Assembly: GCA_900554095.1 (NCBI GenBank)
Contig: USGC01000033.1
Coordinates: 1 to 13,306, forward strand
Direction of reading: 5' to 3'
Source: an uncultured bacterium
GTDB lineage: Bacteria; Cyanobacteriota; Vampirovibrionia; Gastranaerophilales; Gastranaerophilaceae
DNA: 13,306 nt
This document shows, one piece after another, positions 1 through 6,818 of the stretch. The notes beneath the pieces were generated by a model, which did not search any database, had not been told where the DNA came from, and saw only the letters and a list, made by a program, of their open reading frames with translations. Position 1 is the stretch's first letter, and the number at the start of each line of letters is the position of its first letter. The position numbers and the translations under genes are program-made.

Positions 1-2
1 GG

Positions 3-839
3 GGGGGGGCTCGCGGGTTCATACCGCTTAAAGGAAAAAATGTTGGGGTAGAAACCCCAACCTACAAGGAAATAACCTCAGAAGAAGTAGGTTGGGCTTT
101 CAGCCCAACAAAATCAAATAGAGCTTTTACTTTAGCCGAAGTCTTGATAACCTTGGGCATAATCGGCGTAGTCGCAGCAATGACGCTCCCGACGCTTATT
201 CAAAACCACAAGAAAAAAGAAATAGTAACGAGATTAGAAAAAACGTATTCAATAATGAACCAGGCAATAAATCTATCAAAGGCTAATGATACCTGGGGCG
301 TAATTCCGTTAGATAAACGCTGGGATGCAGAGGCGTTGGCTGAATGGTTTGAAAGCGCCATGCTTCCATATTTAAAAGTAGCTAAGTACTGCGGAACCTC
401 TACTGAAGGAGCTTGTAAACCCGCAGAACAGATGATGCAAAGCGGAGTTTATGGACGATTTGTAACATTAATTTTTCCAGATGGTGTAAAGCTTTATATG
501 ACTAATAATAACAGGATTCATGTGTATGTTGATATAAATGCAAATCGCAAACCGAATAAGGGAGGCAAAGACATTTTTATATTTTCTATCTATAATGATG
601 AGCAGTATTTAAGGGTTCGTAAAACACTATCAAATATGGCAGGATATTTTCATCCCATGGAGTATGCAAGCAATTTCAATACTGATGGCACTGTTGTAGA
701 TAATTTTGCACAAAACCGAGAAGATATGAAAAAGTTATGTAGTGAAGAATACCGAAATGGCAGTGTAGGCAATACATGTGCACTTTTGATTATGCATGAC
801 GGCTGGAAAATTTCTGACGACTATCCTATCAAACTTTAA
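3..839 (+). CDS. Prepilin-like protein (type IV pilin / type II secretion pseudopilin family), 5'-truncated at the window edge
   Basis: The open frame runs from the window edge to the TAA at 837-839, giving 278 residues with no start. There is no in-frame ATG, GTG or CTG upstream of the signal, and the first TTG (144) lies inside it, so the true start is off the contig. Residues 41-65 carry the class III signal AFTLAEVLITLGIIGVVAA; prepilin peptidase would be expected to cut between A41 and F42, leaving a hydrophobic N-terminal helix with the conserved Glu at position 5. Ala instead of Gly before the cut is non-canonical but tolerated in this family. The rest is a soluble globular domain with two cysteine pairs (CGTSTEGAC and LCSEE...NTCALL) that may form disulfides, and it ends in DGWKISDDYPIKL. 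Known for the family: such subunits are inserted in the inner membrane and assembled into pili or secretion pseudopili. Which machine this one serves cannot be told. The leader is unusually long and contains a palindromic repeat. Confidence 0.85.
   Translation, partial: GGARGFIPLKGKNVGVETPTYKEITSEEVGWAFSPTKSNRAFTLAEVLITLGIIGVVAAMTLPTLIQNHKKKEIVTRLEKTYSIMNQAINLSKANDTWGVIPLDKRWDAEALAEWFESAMLPYLKVAKYCGTSTEGACKPAEQMMQSGVYGRFVTLIFPDGVKLYMTNNNRIHVYVDINANRKPNKGGKDIFIFSIYNDEQYLRVRKTLSNMAGYFHPMEYASNFNTDGTVVDNFAQNREDMKKLCSEEYRNGSVGNTCALLIMHDGWKISDDYPIKL
42..109. repeat. Compound palindromic repeat (REP-like), translated in frame within the prepilin leader
   Basis: Two perfect hairpins lie in tandem. 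The first has a 7-bp stem, GTTGGGG (42-48) with CCCCAAC (55-61), and a 6-nt loop. The second has an 8-bp stem, GTTGGGCT (91-98) with AGCCCAAC (102-109), and a 3-nt loop. In addition CCCAACCTAC (56-65) is the exact reverse complement of GTAGGTTGGG (87-96), so a larger alternative fold is possible. The element is G/C-rich in an AT-rich contig and is read in the prepilin frame (peptide VGWAFSPTK at its right end). GTAGGTTGGG...CCCAACA palindromes are, from memory, dispersed in many bacteria including cyanobacteria. That this one is multi-copy in this genome is inferred and cannot be seen here. Confidence 0.7.
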
Positions 840-923
840 TCCTTTTTTATTATCAAACAGGATAATGGATATTTTATTCTTCTATTCTAACCTTATTGTG
901 AGGTTGAGTAACAGGAGATTAAA

Positions 924-1901
924 ATGAAAAAAATAATTATAGCTTTATCTGTTTTGTTGATTGGGACAAATGTATTTGCCGCATCCAGAGTAATAAGAAC
1001 TATCCAACCGTTAAGATACAGCCCATCGCGGCACTGTCATTGCTGTGATCATCATCAATACAGGCGGGGGTATTATCCAAGTCGTTACCGCAGCTATCCA
1101 AGAGGTAATTATTTTAACGGTTCAACGAATTTTTACATGCCGCAAAGACGGGTTGCGCCTTTCACGCCGGTTAATCGTACAATGTTCTACCCGAACAGAA
1201 ACGTGATATACAGATACCACGGTCATGTTGAAGATGCTAATATCAAAGATATTTCGTACAATGATAATGTGAATTTTCACGATGCAAACCTTTCTTTAGT
1301 AGAACAAGATATTTATGGTAAGTCTTTCGAGCATCAGGATATGAATTTAAGGCTTAACAGACTTGAAAAATCAATGTTTAATCGAACTTATCCCAAAATG
1401 AGTTATGAAGAAAGGGTTAATAATCTTTTTGTAAATTATAATAGTGAAAAGAAACAAATTTCAGATAGTAATCTTTCAAGATTAGAGCTAAACTTGTTCA
1501 ACCGAACATACAATAATGAATCAGAAGCCGCTCGTGTTGCAAGGCTTGAGCAAAAAATGCTTGGGGCTATTCAACAAGGCGATATTCAAGAAAGAGTTAA
1601 TGTCCTGAATAGTCTTTCAAATCAAAATAATTACTCATCAAATATTAAGCCGTCATATGGTACGTGTTACGGAGGTTACCCCGCATATGGCGGAAATACT
1701 GGATGGAGAGGCTTTTTAAGTTCTTTAGGGATGTATTTTGGCGGCTGCCCTACGGGATTTACACCAGGAATTGACCCGTATTATTCTGATAACTTTGGCA
1801 TGAACGAAAACGGCGACAGCAGCTATTATACAGGCAACAGAGGCTGGCAGTACAATAACAGCAGATCAGGTTCCGGTACTGGCGTAACCATACTTGACTA
1901 A
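924..1901 (+). CDS. Secreted protein of unknown function with four LxRLE-FNRTY-type repeats
   Basis: This 325-residue protein has a clear Sec signal peptide: MKK, then a hydrophobic stretch, then VFA followed by AS, with likely signal peptidase I cleavage after A19. Residues 20-100 are rich in Arg, Tyr, His and Pro, including a Cys/His cluster HCHCCDHH at about 37-44. Residues 122-230 hold four copies of a motif of about 25 residues: LSLVEQDIYGKSF (from 123), LNRLEKSMFNRTY (from 144), LSRLELNLFNRTY (from 184) and VARLEQKMLGA (from 205), each followed by R[LV]xxL. The C-terminus is rich in Gly, Tyr, Asn and Ser. Similar LxRLE repeats are, from memory, common in secreted proteins of Cyanobacteria and Melainabacteria, but their function is not known to me. 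AGGAG is six bases before the ATG, giving a firm start. The 84-bp gap upstream has only weak hairpins and no convincing terminator, so linkage to the pilin gene is unclear. Confidence 0.8.
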   Translation: MKKIIIALSVLLIGTNVFAASRVIRTIQPLRYSPSRHCHCCDHHQYRRGYYPSRYRSYPRGNYFNGSTNFYMPQRRVAPFTPVNRTMFYPNRNVIYRYHGHVEDANIKDISYNDNVNFHDANLSLVEQDIYGKSFEHQDMNLRLNRLEKSMFNRTYPKMSYEERVNNLFVNYNSEKKQISDSNLSRLELNLFNRTYNNESEAARVARLEQKMLGAIQQGDIQERVNVLNSLSNQNNYSSNIKPSYGTCYGGYPAYGGNTGWRGFLSSLGMYFGGCPTGFTPGIDPYYSDNFGMNENGDSSYYTGNRGWQYNNSRSGSGTGVTILD

Positions 1902-1940
1902 TTCAAAATCATCATTAAATTAATATCATACAAATAGATG

Positions 1941-1991
1941 TTTGTTACACTTTCAAAATAAAGGATAATCATAGCAAGAAAGTGTAACAAA
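1941..1991. promoter_or_regulatory. 14-bp perfect inverted repeat covering the fliJ translation start
   Basis: TTTGTTACACTTTC (1941-1954) is the exact reverse complement of GAAAGTGTAACAAA (1978-1991), separated by 23 bases. The last base of the right arm is the A of the fliJ ATG. The only Shine-Dalgarno-like sequence, AAAGGA (1959-1964), sits in the loop. It is too far from the ATG in linear RNA, but a folded stem would change that geometry. The repeat could be a protein operator or an mRNA structure controlling the start of the fliJ-fliK-hook operon. It lacks the GC stem and U-tract of an intrinsic terminator. The role is inferred; the repeat itself is directly visible. Confidence 0.6.
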
Positions 1992-2488
1992 TGCCTTTTA
2001 GATACCGATTGCAGAAAATACTTGACTTTAGAATCCGCAAAAAAGAAGAACAGTTAATGGTTGTTCAAAAAGCCCAGCAGGCGGTTTTTATAGCCGAGGA
2101 AAATATTCGTAAAAACAATGAAGAAATTCACTCAACTCAAGTAAATATGCGTTCGGCAGATCCAATGATGTATGATACATATGACAAATATTTAATACAT
2201 CTTTGGGAAAAGGCAGAGCAGCTTGAACAAATTCGTGTAGAGGCGCAAAAACAGCTCGACATTGAAAAACAAAAATTAGTAACACTGGAGCAAGCGGTTA
2301 AAGTTCTGGAAAAGCATAAAGAAAAAAGCCGCGAAGCATACATTGAAGAAGAGAAAAAAGCTGAATTAAAAGGCTATTCAGAGCTTGGAGTGCAAAGATA
2401 CTTTCAGCAGTCTCAAGAAAAACAAGCAGAAGAAGAACAGGAAGTTTTAAAACAGCTTCAACAATTGGAGGAAAAGTTAAAAAGATGA
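1991..2488 (+). CDS. fliJ: Flagellar export chaperone / ATPase stalk protein FliJ
   Basis: This 165-residue protein is almost wholly charged coiled coil, as expected of FliJ (usually about 145-150 residues). The N-terminus MPFRYRLQKILDFRIRKKEEQ matches the family pattern F-x-x-LQ-x-[IV]-L-x-x-R followed by acidic and basic heptads. Two long helices (about 15-50 and 70-160) are separated by a short break near ADPMMYDTYDKY. Known for the family: FliJ is the central stalk of the FliI ATPase ring and contacts the export gate (FlhA), coupling ATP hydrolysis to export and handling chaperones. Its stop overlaps the start of the next gene (ATGA at 2485-2488), which supports translational coupling. 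A GTG nine bases upstream is followed at once by TAA, so the ATG at 1991 is the only reasonable start although it lacks a normally spaced Shine-Dalgarno. The assignment rests on the N-terminus, coiled coil and neighbours; FliJ sequences diverge widely. Confidence 0.85.
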   Translation: MPFRYRLQKILDFRIRKKEEQLMVVQKAQQAVFIAEENIRKNNEEIHSTQVNMRSADPMMYDTYDKYLIHLWEKAEQLEQIRVEAQKQLDIEKQKLVTLEQAVKVLEKHKEKSREAYIEEEKKAELKGYSELGVQRYFQQSQEKQAEEEQEVLKQLQQLEEKLKR

Positions 2489-3414
2489 ATATAGAAACAA
2501 AAACAACATCTTCACAAGTAAATGAGCTTGCAAATCTTGTTTCAACCCAAGGTGCTTTCTCTGCTCAGCAATCGTCTTCAACCGGCTTTAAGGATCAATT
2601 AAAATCGCTTTCCAGTGAAACCAAAACGGAGAATTCTGAAAATACAAAAACAGAAAACAAAGCTTCTGATAATAACTCCGATGTTAAAGAAAAACAAGAG
2701 TCAAAAGCTCAAAAAACTGAGAATAAAAAAGAAGTTAACTCAGAAAAAACTGAGAATGTTCAAGATGCAAATGTCGAAAAATCTTCACAAGAAACTCCCC
2801 AAGCTCTTAAAAATCAAGATGTAAACTCTTTAAGCCGAGAGCTGCAAGCATATATTCAGTCAAAAGGCATTTCTTTAAATACTTTGAATTCTTTAAACAA
2901 CTTTAATTCTGAAAACAAACTTTATTCAGGAGTGCAAAACAATGTTTATACGGGTGCTCCGGCAATTGACTATCAGTCAATCTCTATGGATGATGGAGAT
3001 GCTTTGTTTTTTGCTGACCTTGTGAAAAATACAAACATGTCTATGTCATCTGTTGCGTCTGAATTCCAAAAGAATTTGGAGGCAGGAAGTATTCACAATA
3101 CTCAAAAGACCGCAAAAGTTTCAGCAACATTAATGAATGCACTTTCTGAATCCTCAAAAACAAATCAACCTTTCCGTATAGATTTTGGAAAAGATGTATC
3201 AGTTGTTTTGCGTGTTGATAAAGACGGCAACTTAAACGCCAACTTTATCCCGGGCGATAAAGCCGTTGAAGCTTATTTGAAAAATAATATTTCTTTTCTG
3301 AAACAGCGTTTTGATGAACAAAATTTACCATACAATGAGTTGACCTATTCAAAACATAGAAACCAAAATCAGGAAGAGCAAAGACGTAACAACAAGGAGA
3401 ATAATAATGAATGA
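2485..3414 (+). CDS. fliK: Flagellar hook-length control protein, FliK-like
   Basis: This 309-residue protein has the two-part build of FliK. Residues 1-115 are a low-complexity Ser/Thr/Asn/Lys/Glu-rich segment with degenerate TENxENTKTENK-like repeats, likely disordered. Residues 116-215 are of mixed character. Residues 225-285 resemble the FliK C-terminal domain: a beta pair (PFRIDFGKDVSVVLRVDKDGNLNANFIPG), a helix (AVEAYLKNNISFLKQRFDEQ) and then a conserved-looking loop. The Gln/Asn/Arg-rich tail after it is also usual. Known for the family: FliK is exported during hook growth, measures hook length and switches FlhB specificity through this C-terminal domain; a cognate flhB lies in this window on the other strand. 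The start overlaps the fliJ stop by 4 bp and the 3' end overlaps the next gene by 8 bp. FliK is poorly conserved, so the call depends on domain order and position between fliJ and a hook/rod gene. Confidence 0.75.
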   Translation: MNIETKTTSSQVNELANLVSTQGAFSAQQSSSTGFKDQLKSLSSETKTENSENTKTENKASDNNSDVKEKQESKAQKTENKKEVNSEKTENVQDANVEKSSQETPQALKNQDVNSLSRELQAYIQSKGISLNTLNSLNNFNSENKLYSGVQNNVYTGAPAIDYQSISMDDGDALFFADLVKNTNMSMSSVASEFQKNLEAGSIHNTQKTAKVSATLMNALSESSKTNQPFRIDFGKDVSVVLRVDKDGNLNANFIPGDKAVEAYLKNNISFLKQRFDEQNLPYNELTYSKHRNQNQEEQRRNNKENNNE

Positions 3415-4243
3415 TTCATTTATTACGGCACTTAATACCCAAAAGTCAACCCAAAATTGGATGGATGTTATTGCAGATAATATGACAAACATCTACACTC
3501 CGGGGTTTAGAGAAAAGCAGGTGAATTTTAAAACTTTTTTAGGCGGTGCTATTGCAGATGACTATGACAAGAAGACCGGACAGGGAAAATCTACGCCGGG
3601 TACTTCTAATGAAAATTTATATTTAGAAGGCAAAGGTTTCTTCTTGACCAAAACCGCCGAAGGCAAAAGTGTTTATACGCGTTTAGGCGAGTTTACTTTT
3701 GACGGAGAAGGTGTTTATCGTGCGAAAAATGGCAACACCGTTCAAGGTTATATTTTGAACGATAAAGGCGAAATAATGCAAGGTACAAAAGCTATTACGG
3801 ATGATTTGTACCAGCAGACAGCATTGAAAGGCGGATCTCTTGATATTCCGACAACCTCTATCAAAATGTGGATTGATCCGAACAACGGTAAATATCTCGG
3901 AAAATATGATGATTACGAAATTAAAGACGATGGAACGATTTATGGAAAAGCCGACGGCGGCAAGCGGACTGTTCCTTTATATCGTATAACAACGAGAAAT
4001 TTCCATAATGCAGCAGCTTTACGCGAGGTAAAAGAAGGCTACTTCATTGAAACAGTGGAATCCGGAAAACCTGTGCTCGGCTACGGACAAATCCGTTCCG
4101 GCCTTTTAGAGATGTCTAACGCTGATTTTAAAGGCAATATTTCATACTACCAAATGGCTAAACTGCAAATGGAAATATCAAATAAACTTATTTCTACGAA
4201 TAAAGAATTGCTTCAAGAAGCTTTGAGGCTCGTAGGCTCATAA
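3407..4243 (+). CDS. Flagellar hook/rod family protein (FlgE/FlgF/FlgG-like)
   Basis: This 278-residue protein belongs to the axial rod/hook family. The N-terminal signature is at 22-34 (IADNMTNIYTPGF; the family has LxNxANxxTxGF). The mid-protein motif YTRLGEFTFDGEG is at 90-102 (family YTRxGxFxxDxxG), followed by NGNTVQGYILN. The C-terminal signature is SGLLEMSNADFKG at 231-243, followed by a helical end (LQMEISNKLISTNKELLQEALRL). The terminal helices form the coiled-coil D0 core of rod and hook. The size fits FlgF/FlgG (about 250-260) better than a long hook protein, but position after fliK is where flgD-flgE usually lie; flgD is absent here. I therefore do not choose between distal rod, proximal rod and hook. 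AAGGAG seven bases before the ATG supports the start, which overlaps fliK by 8 bp. It is the last gene of the operon. Confidence 0.85.
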   Translation: MNDSFITALNTQKSTQNWMDVIADNMTNIYTPGFREKQVNFKTFLGGAIADDYDKKTGQGKSTPGTSNENLYLEGKGFFLTKTAEGKSVYTRLGEFTFDGEGVYRAKNGNTVQGYILNDKGEIMQGTKAITDDLYQQTALKGGSLDIPTTSIKMWIDPNNGKYLGKYDDYEIKDDGTIYGKADGGKRTVPLYRITTRNFHNAAALREVKEGYFIETVESGKPVLGYGQIRSGLLEMSNADFKGNISYYQMAKLQMEISNKLISTNKELLQEALRLVGS

Positions 4244-4280
4244 CAATAACGTTTGATAAATGAATTATTTAAACTCCATT

Positions 4281-5291
4281 TTACGAAGGGACAATCTGTC
4301 CCTTTTTTTCTGTTTTTAATTCTTCAATAATAGCGATTATTTCATCGGATAAATCGTCAATGCTTTCTGTGTTAATCTTAACAAATTCTGCAAACTCTGA
4401 TTTTTTAAATTCATGCATTCCTCTGTTTCTGAAGATTTCTTCAAGAATTTTGACTGTTGGCAAGTCCTCATTTAAAAGCTCCAAATCAATTAATGATACA
4501 TTTTTAAATGCATAATTGAGAGTCTTTTCAATAAGTTTTCGTGTCAGCAAGTCCTCAAATTCACCGGATTTAATTATATGGATTTTGTCAAAAGAACGCA
4601 GCTTTGGCTTAATTTCTTCTAAGTTTTCTTTTGCGTCATTATCAAGAAGTACAAAAATAGGTATTTTTAATTCACTTGATAACTTATAAAAGGTTTTGAC
4701 AACCTGATTTTTGCCGCCTGCTGAAATAACATGTATACCGTTTTTGTCAAAGTCAAATCCACAGATTTTACCAAAAACCGGCAAAAGCGTTTCTTCCGTA
4801 ATTCCTTCACATATCAAAACTTTTTCAATTGGATAGTGAAGCGATTTTTCATATCTTAATTCTTTAGAAAATTTTTTATCAGCAATTTCATTTAGCCATT
4901 TTAAATTCAAAGGAACCTGCTCTCCTTCAATGATAGATAAAAATCCTTTGTAATTAATTTTATTTTTAATGAGAACTTCCGTATCCTGATTTATGTTGAA
5001 GATTGAATTCTCATAATCGTAAAGCTGCTGATTAATTGTGAAATCATCCTCAAAAGGTGCATTTATTTCTTTTAGTGAAAAATTTATAATCTTTTCAGCA
5101 AGTTTTTTTATTGTCTCAGAATTTAATTCTTCAAGCTCTGCTTTTTTATATTTAGGCTTTATAAGGTTGCTGAGAATAATTTCATTAAAAACGCGTAAAT
5201 ATTTAACATATGGATTTTTAAATCTTGTAAGCCTGTCTATTGATATAATAAGCTGATTTTTGGTTAAAGGTTTTATCTTAAATTCTTCCAA
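4281..5291 (-). CDS. Stand-alone TOPRIM-domain protein (OLD-nuclease-like TOPRIM, no ATPase)
   Basis: This protein has 336 residues. Residues 155-250 read as a TOPRIM fold of the OLD/RecF-associated type: a strand with the catalytic Glu (VLICEGITEE, E162), a strand and helix (GIHVISAGGKNQVVKTFYKL), the DxD strand (IFVLLDNDA, D217 and D219), then KSGEFEDLL with further acidic residues. Known for the fold: these acidic residues bind Mg2+ and act in nicking or nucleotidyl transfer. OLD-family nucleases normally carry an N-terminal ABC ATPase, but here the first 150 residues are helical, charged and show no Walker A motif. The C-terminus (about 285-325) is helical. The start is TTG with GAGGAT just upstream, and no better in-frame start exists. 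It is divergent from the peptidase operon and convergent with the flagellar operon. Function is not established; DNA repair or defence are possible. Confidence 0.7.
   Translation of the reverse strand: MEEFKIKPLTKNQLIISIDRLTRFKNPYVKYLRVFNEIILSNLIKPKYKKAELEELNSETIKKLAEKIINFSLKEINAPFEDDFTINQQLYDYENSIFNINQDTEVLIKNKINYKGFLSIIEGEQVPLNLKWLNEIADKKFSKELRYEKSLHYPIEKVLICEGITEETLLPVFGKICGFDFDKNGIHVISAGGKNQVVKTFYKLSSELKIPIFVLLDNDAKENLEEIKPKLRSFDKIHIIKSGEFEDLLTRKLIEKTLNYAFKNVSLIDLELLNEDLPTVKILEEIFRNRGMHEFKKSEFAEFVKINTESIDDLSDEIIAIIEELKTEKKGQIVPS
4286..4309 (+). terminator. Intrinsic terminator of the fliJ-fliK-hook operon
   Basis: An 8-bp perfect stem (AAGGGACA at 4286-4293, TGTCCCTT at 4297-4304) with loop ATC is followed by further Ts to 4308. 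It begins 43 bases after the flagellar operon's stop codon. The same bases encode the last residues (KKGQIVPS) of the convergent gene, so the terminator is embedded in the 3' end of an opposing coding sequence. On the minus strand the hairpin is not followed by a U-tract, so it should act only on plus-strand transcripts. Confidence 0.8.
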
Positions 5292-5301
5292 TTTATCCTC
5301 G

Positions 5302-5330
5302 ATTGTAACATTTGTTTACTAAACTTGCAA
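5302..5330 (-). promoter_or_regulatory. Candidate promoter for the TOPRIM gene
   Basis: On the minus strand, TTGCAA (5330-5325) and TACAAT (5307-5302) are separated by exactly 17 bases, and the -10 box is preceded by TG plus one base, an extended -10. Matches to consensus are 4/6 and 5/6. The difficulty is that the predicted start of transcription falls about 4 bases before the TTG start, inside or past the GAGGAT ribosome site. Either transcription starts earlier or this box is a coincidence. Confidence 0.35.
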
Positions 5331-5342
5331 TTTATGGCAAAT

Positions 5343-5371
5343 TTTACACTTGTTTTTGTTTATTATAAATA
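5343..5371 (+). promoter_or_regulatory. Candidate promoter for the peptidase-nucleotidase operon
   Basis: TTTACA (5343-5348) could serve as a -35 box, with TATAAA (5364-5369) or TAAATA (5366-5371) as a -10 box at spacings of 15 or 17. The region 5292-5387 lies between divergent genes and must hold promoters for both. It also contains the palindrome GTTTACTAAAC (5314-5324), which could be part of an operator. The evidence is positional and consensus-based only. Confidence 0.4.
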
Positions 5372-5387
5372 GTGGAGTGGTAGAAAA

Positions 5388-6791
5388 GTGTATACAGCAG
5401 GTTTAAATTTTCAACAATATAATTATAACACAACACGCGCACGTCATGTTTCAGGTGTTAAAAATGATGAAGTTAAACAAGTTAAAACACCTGCTTTTAC
5501 TTCAAATCCTATTACGAACGTGCCGTATAATCCAACTCTTACAAGTTCAGACTTGAGAACAAGGCTTTCTTCAAAGCCGGAAAAAGATAAATATAATTTT
5601 CTGCAAAAAAATCTGGATAAAGTTTCTAAAAAACAATTAAAAGAGCTTTTGAATTCAGGCATTTTGCTGAATGCAAATTCAAATGACAAATCAACTGTTT
5701 TAGATAACTTGTATAAAATAGCATCAACCCCAAGAGCTCAAGGGCTTTCTAACGCAGGTATTCTGAAAGATACAATTGAAGTGCTAGCTGATCCGTTCTC
5801 TATTACCCAGCAATTCGGCGATATTCCTGCGCAGTACCAAAAAGCTTTGCAAGAACAATTTATAAAAGAAAACAATCTCAACCCTGTGAATGCCTCAGAT
5901 CAAATTAACGCGCAAAATTCTGTAAATGTCGAACATTCCGGAACTTGTGTTGCCTCAAGCATTGAGTTTAACCTTGCCAAGAAGATGCCCGCAGAATTCG
6001 CGAGATTTGCAGAGGGACTTTCCTCTCCTAAAATGTCTGTAGAAAAAGAAATTAAACTAAAAAATTTGGCAGACAATACTCTTGATTGAATTTGGCTTTT
6101 TAATGCATTTGAAATTCCATACGAAATGAATAATTTTGACTCAGCAAAATTGAAATTCGCGCCTGACAAAAACGCAATTATCAGAGCGCAAATCCAAACT
6201 AAGCATAAAGATGCAAATGAACGTTCTGCACTGGATGTTTTGATGCAGTCAACAATGATGCAGGTGGGTTCTCAGCAGTCTTATGATTCAGTAAGCGACA
6301 AGCGCAAAGGAAAATTTAACCAGAACGATAAAGGTTTGATTGAATTTGAAAAAACCTTCACCGAATCTGTCGTGGAAGATAAAAATAAAATTTCCGTAAC
6401 TTACCAAACCGTTGATGAAAATGCGCGTTTAATAGGTTATGAAACAGACTTTGAAACAATGAAGCGGCAAATTACAGATGCGTTAAATATGAATGAAAAC
6501 GTAATTATCGGCTATACTCAGGTCGATGACAAAAACGAAATTATAAACGGTCATGAAATCACGATTATAGGCCAAAAATATGACAAAAACGGTAAACTAA
6601 TATTCATATGTAATGACACAGATGATGATATTCCGCGTGCGATTGAATACAGCGCAGAATATTTACTACCGAAAATTCACCACGCAGGCCTGCCGCAAGC
6701 AGTGGTGAAAGACGATGTCAAACTCGTTGAAAACTGGGTGGAAGGTTTGAACACCTACAACCAAATGCGGCACTCCAAGCAAGCAGCGTAA
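5388..6791 (+). pseudogene. Papain-like cysteine peptidase gene interrupted by one in-frame TGA
   Basis: Two open frames, 5388-6089 (233 residues, GTG start with GGAG ten bases upstream) and 6126-6791 (221 residues), lie in the same frame, separated only by a TGA at 6087-6089. The codons between them read on smoothly (IWLFNAFEIPYE then M). The second part has no Shine-Dalgarno before its ATG, so it looks like the rest of one gene of about 467 residues. The first part holds SGTCVASS (C187), resembling the active-site Cys segment of papain-fold peptidases. The second holds GHEITIIG (H143) and FICNDTDDD (N163), which resemble the His and Asn/Asp segments. The stop therefore separates the nucleophile from the rest of the triad. 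Residues 34-41 carry TPAFTSNP and there is no signal peptide. It is probably an inactivated gene or a sequencing error; read-through is less likely. The peptidase call is by motif only. Confidence 0.65.
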
Positions 6792-6818
6792 AACATACAG
6801 TGTAGAAAAGGTTAAAAT

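Noticed and set aside
840..923. Terminator between the left pilin and the secreted protein gene
   Set aside because: ATTATC...GATAAT and AACCT...AGGTT stems are short, AT-rich and not followed by a T-run.
5344..5351. TTACACTT shared with the fliJ inverted repeat as a common operator
   Set aside because: Only eight bases match and there is no matching second arm near the peptidase operon, so chance is a sufficient explanation in AT-rich DNA.
6087..6089. Recoding of TGA as a sense codon (Trp or Gly) throughout the genome
   Set aside because: The fliJ, fliK-like and deoC genes end with TGA at the expected family lengths, so TGA is a working stop here.
6087..6130. Selenocysteine insertion at the in-frame TGA
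   Set aside because: No stable hairpin follows the TGA, and the position is not next to the catalytic Cys motif.
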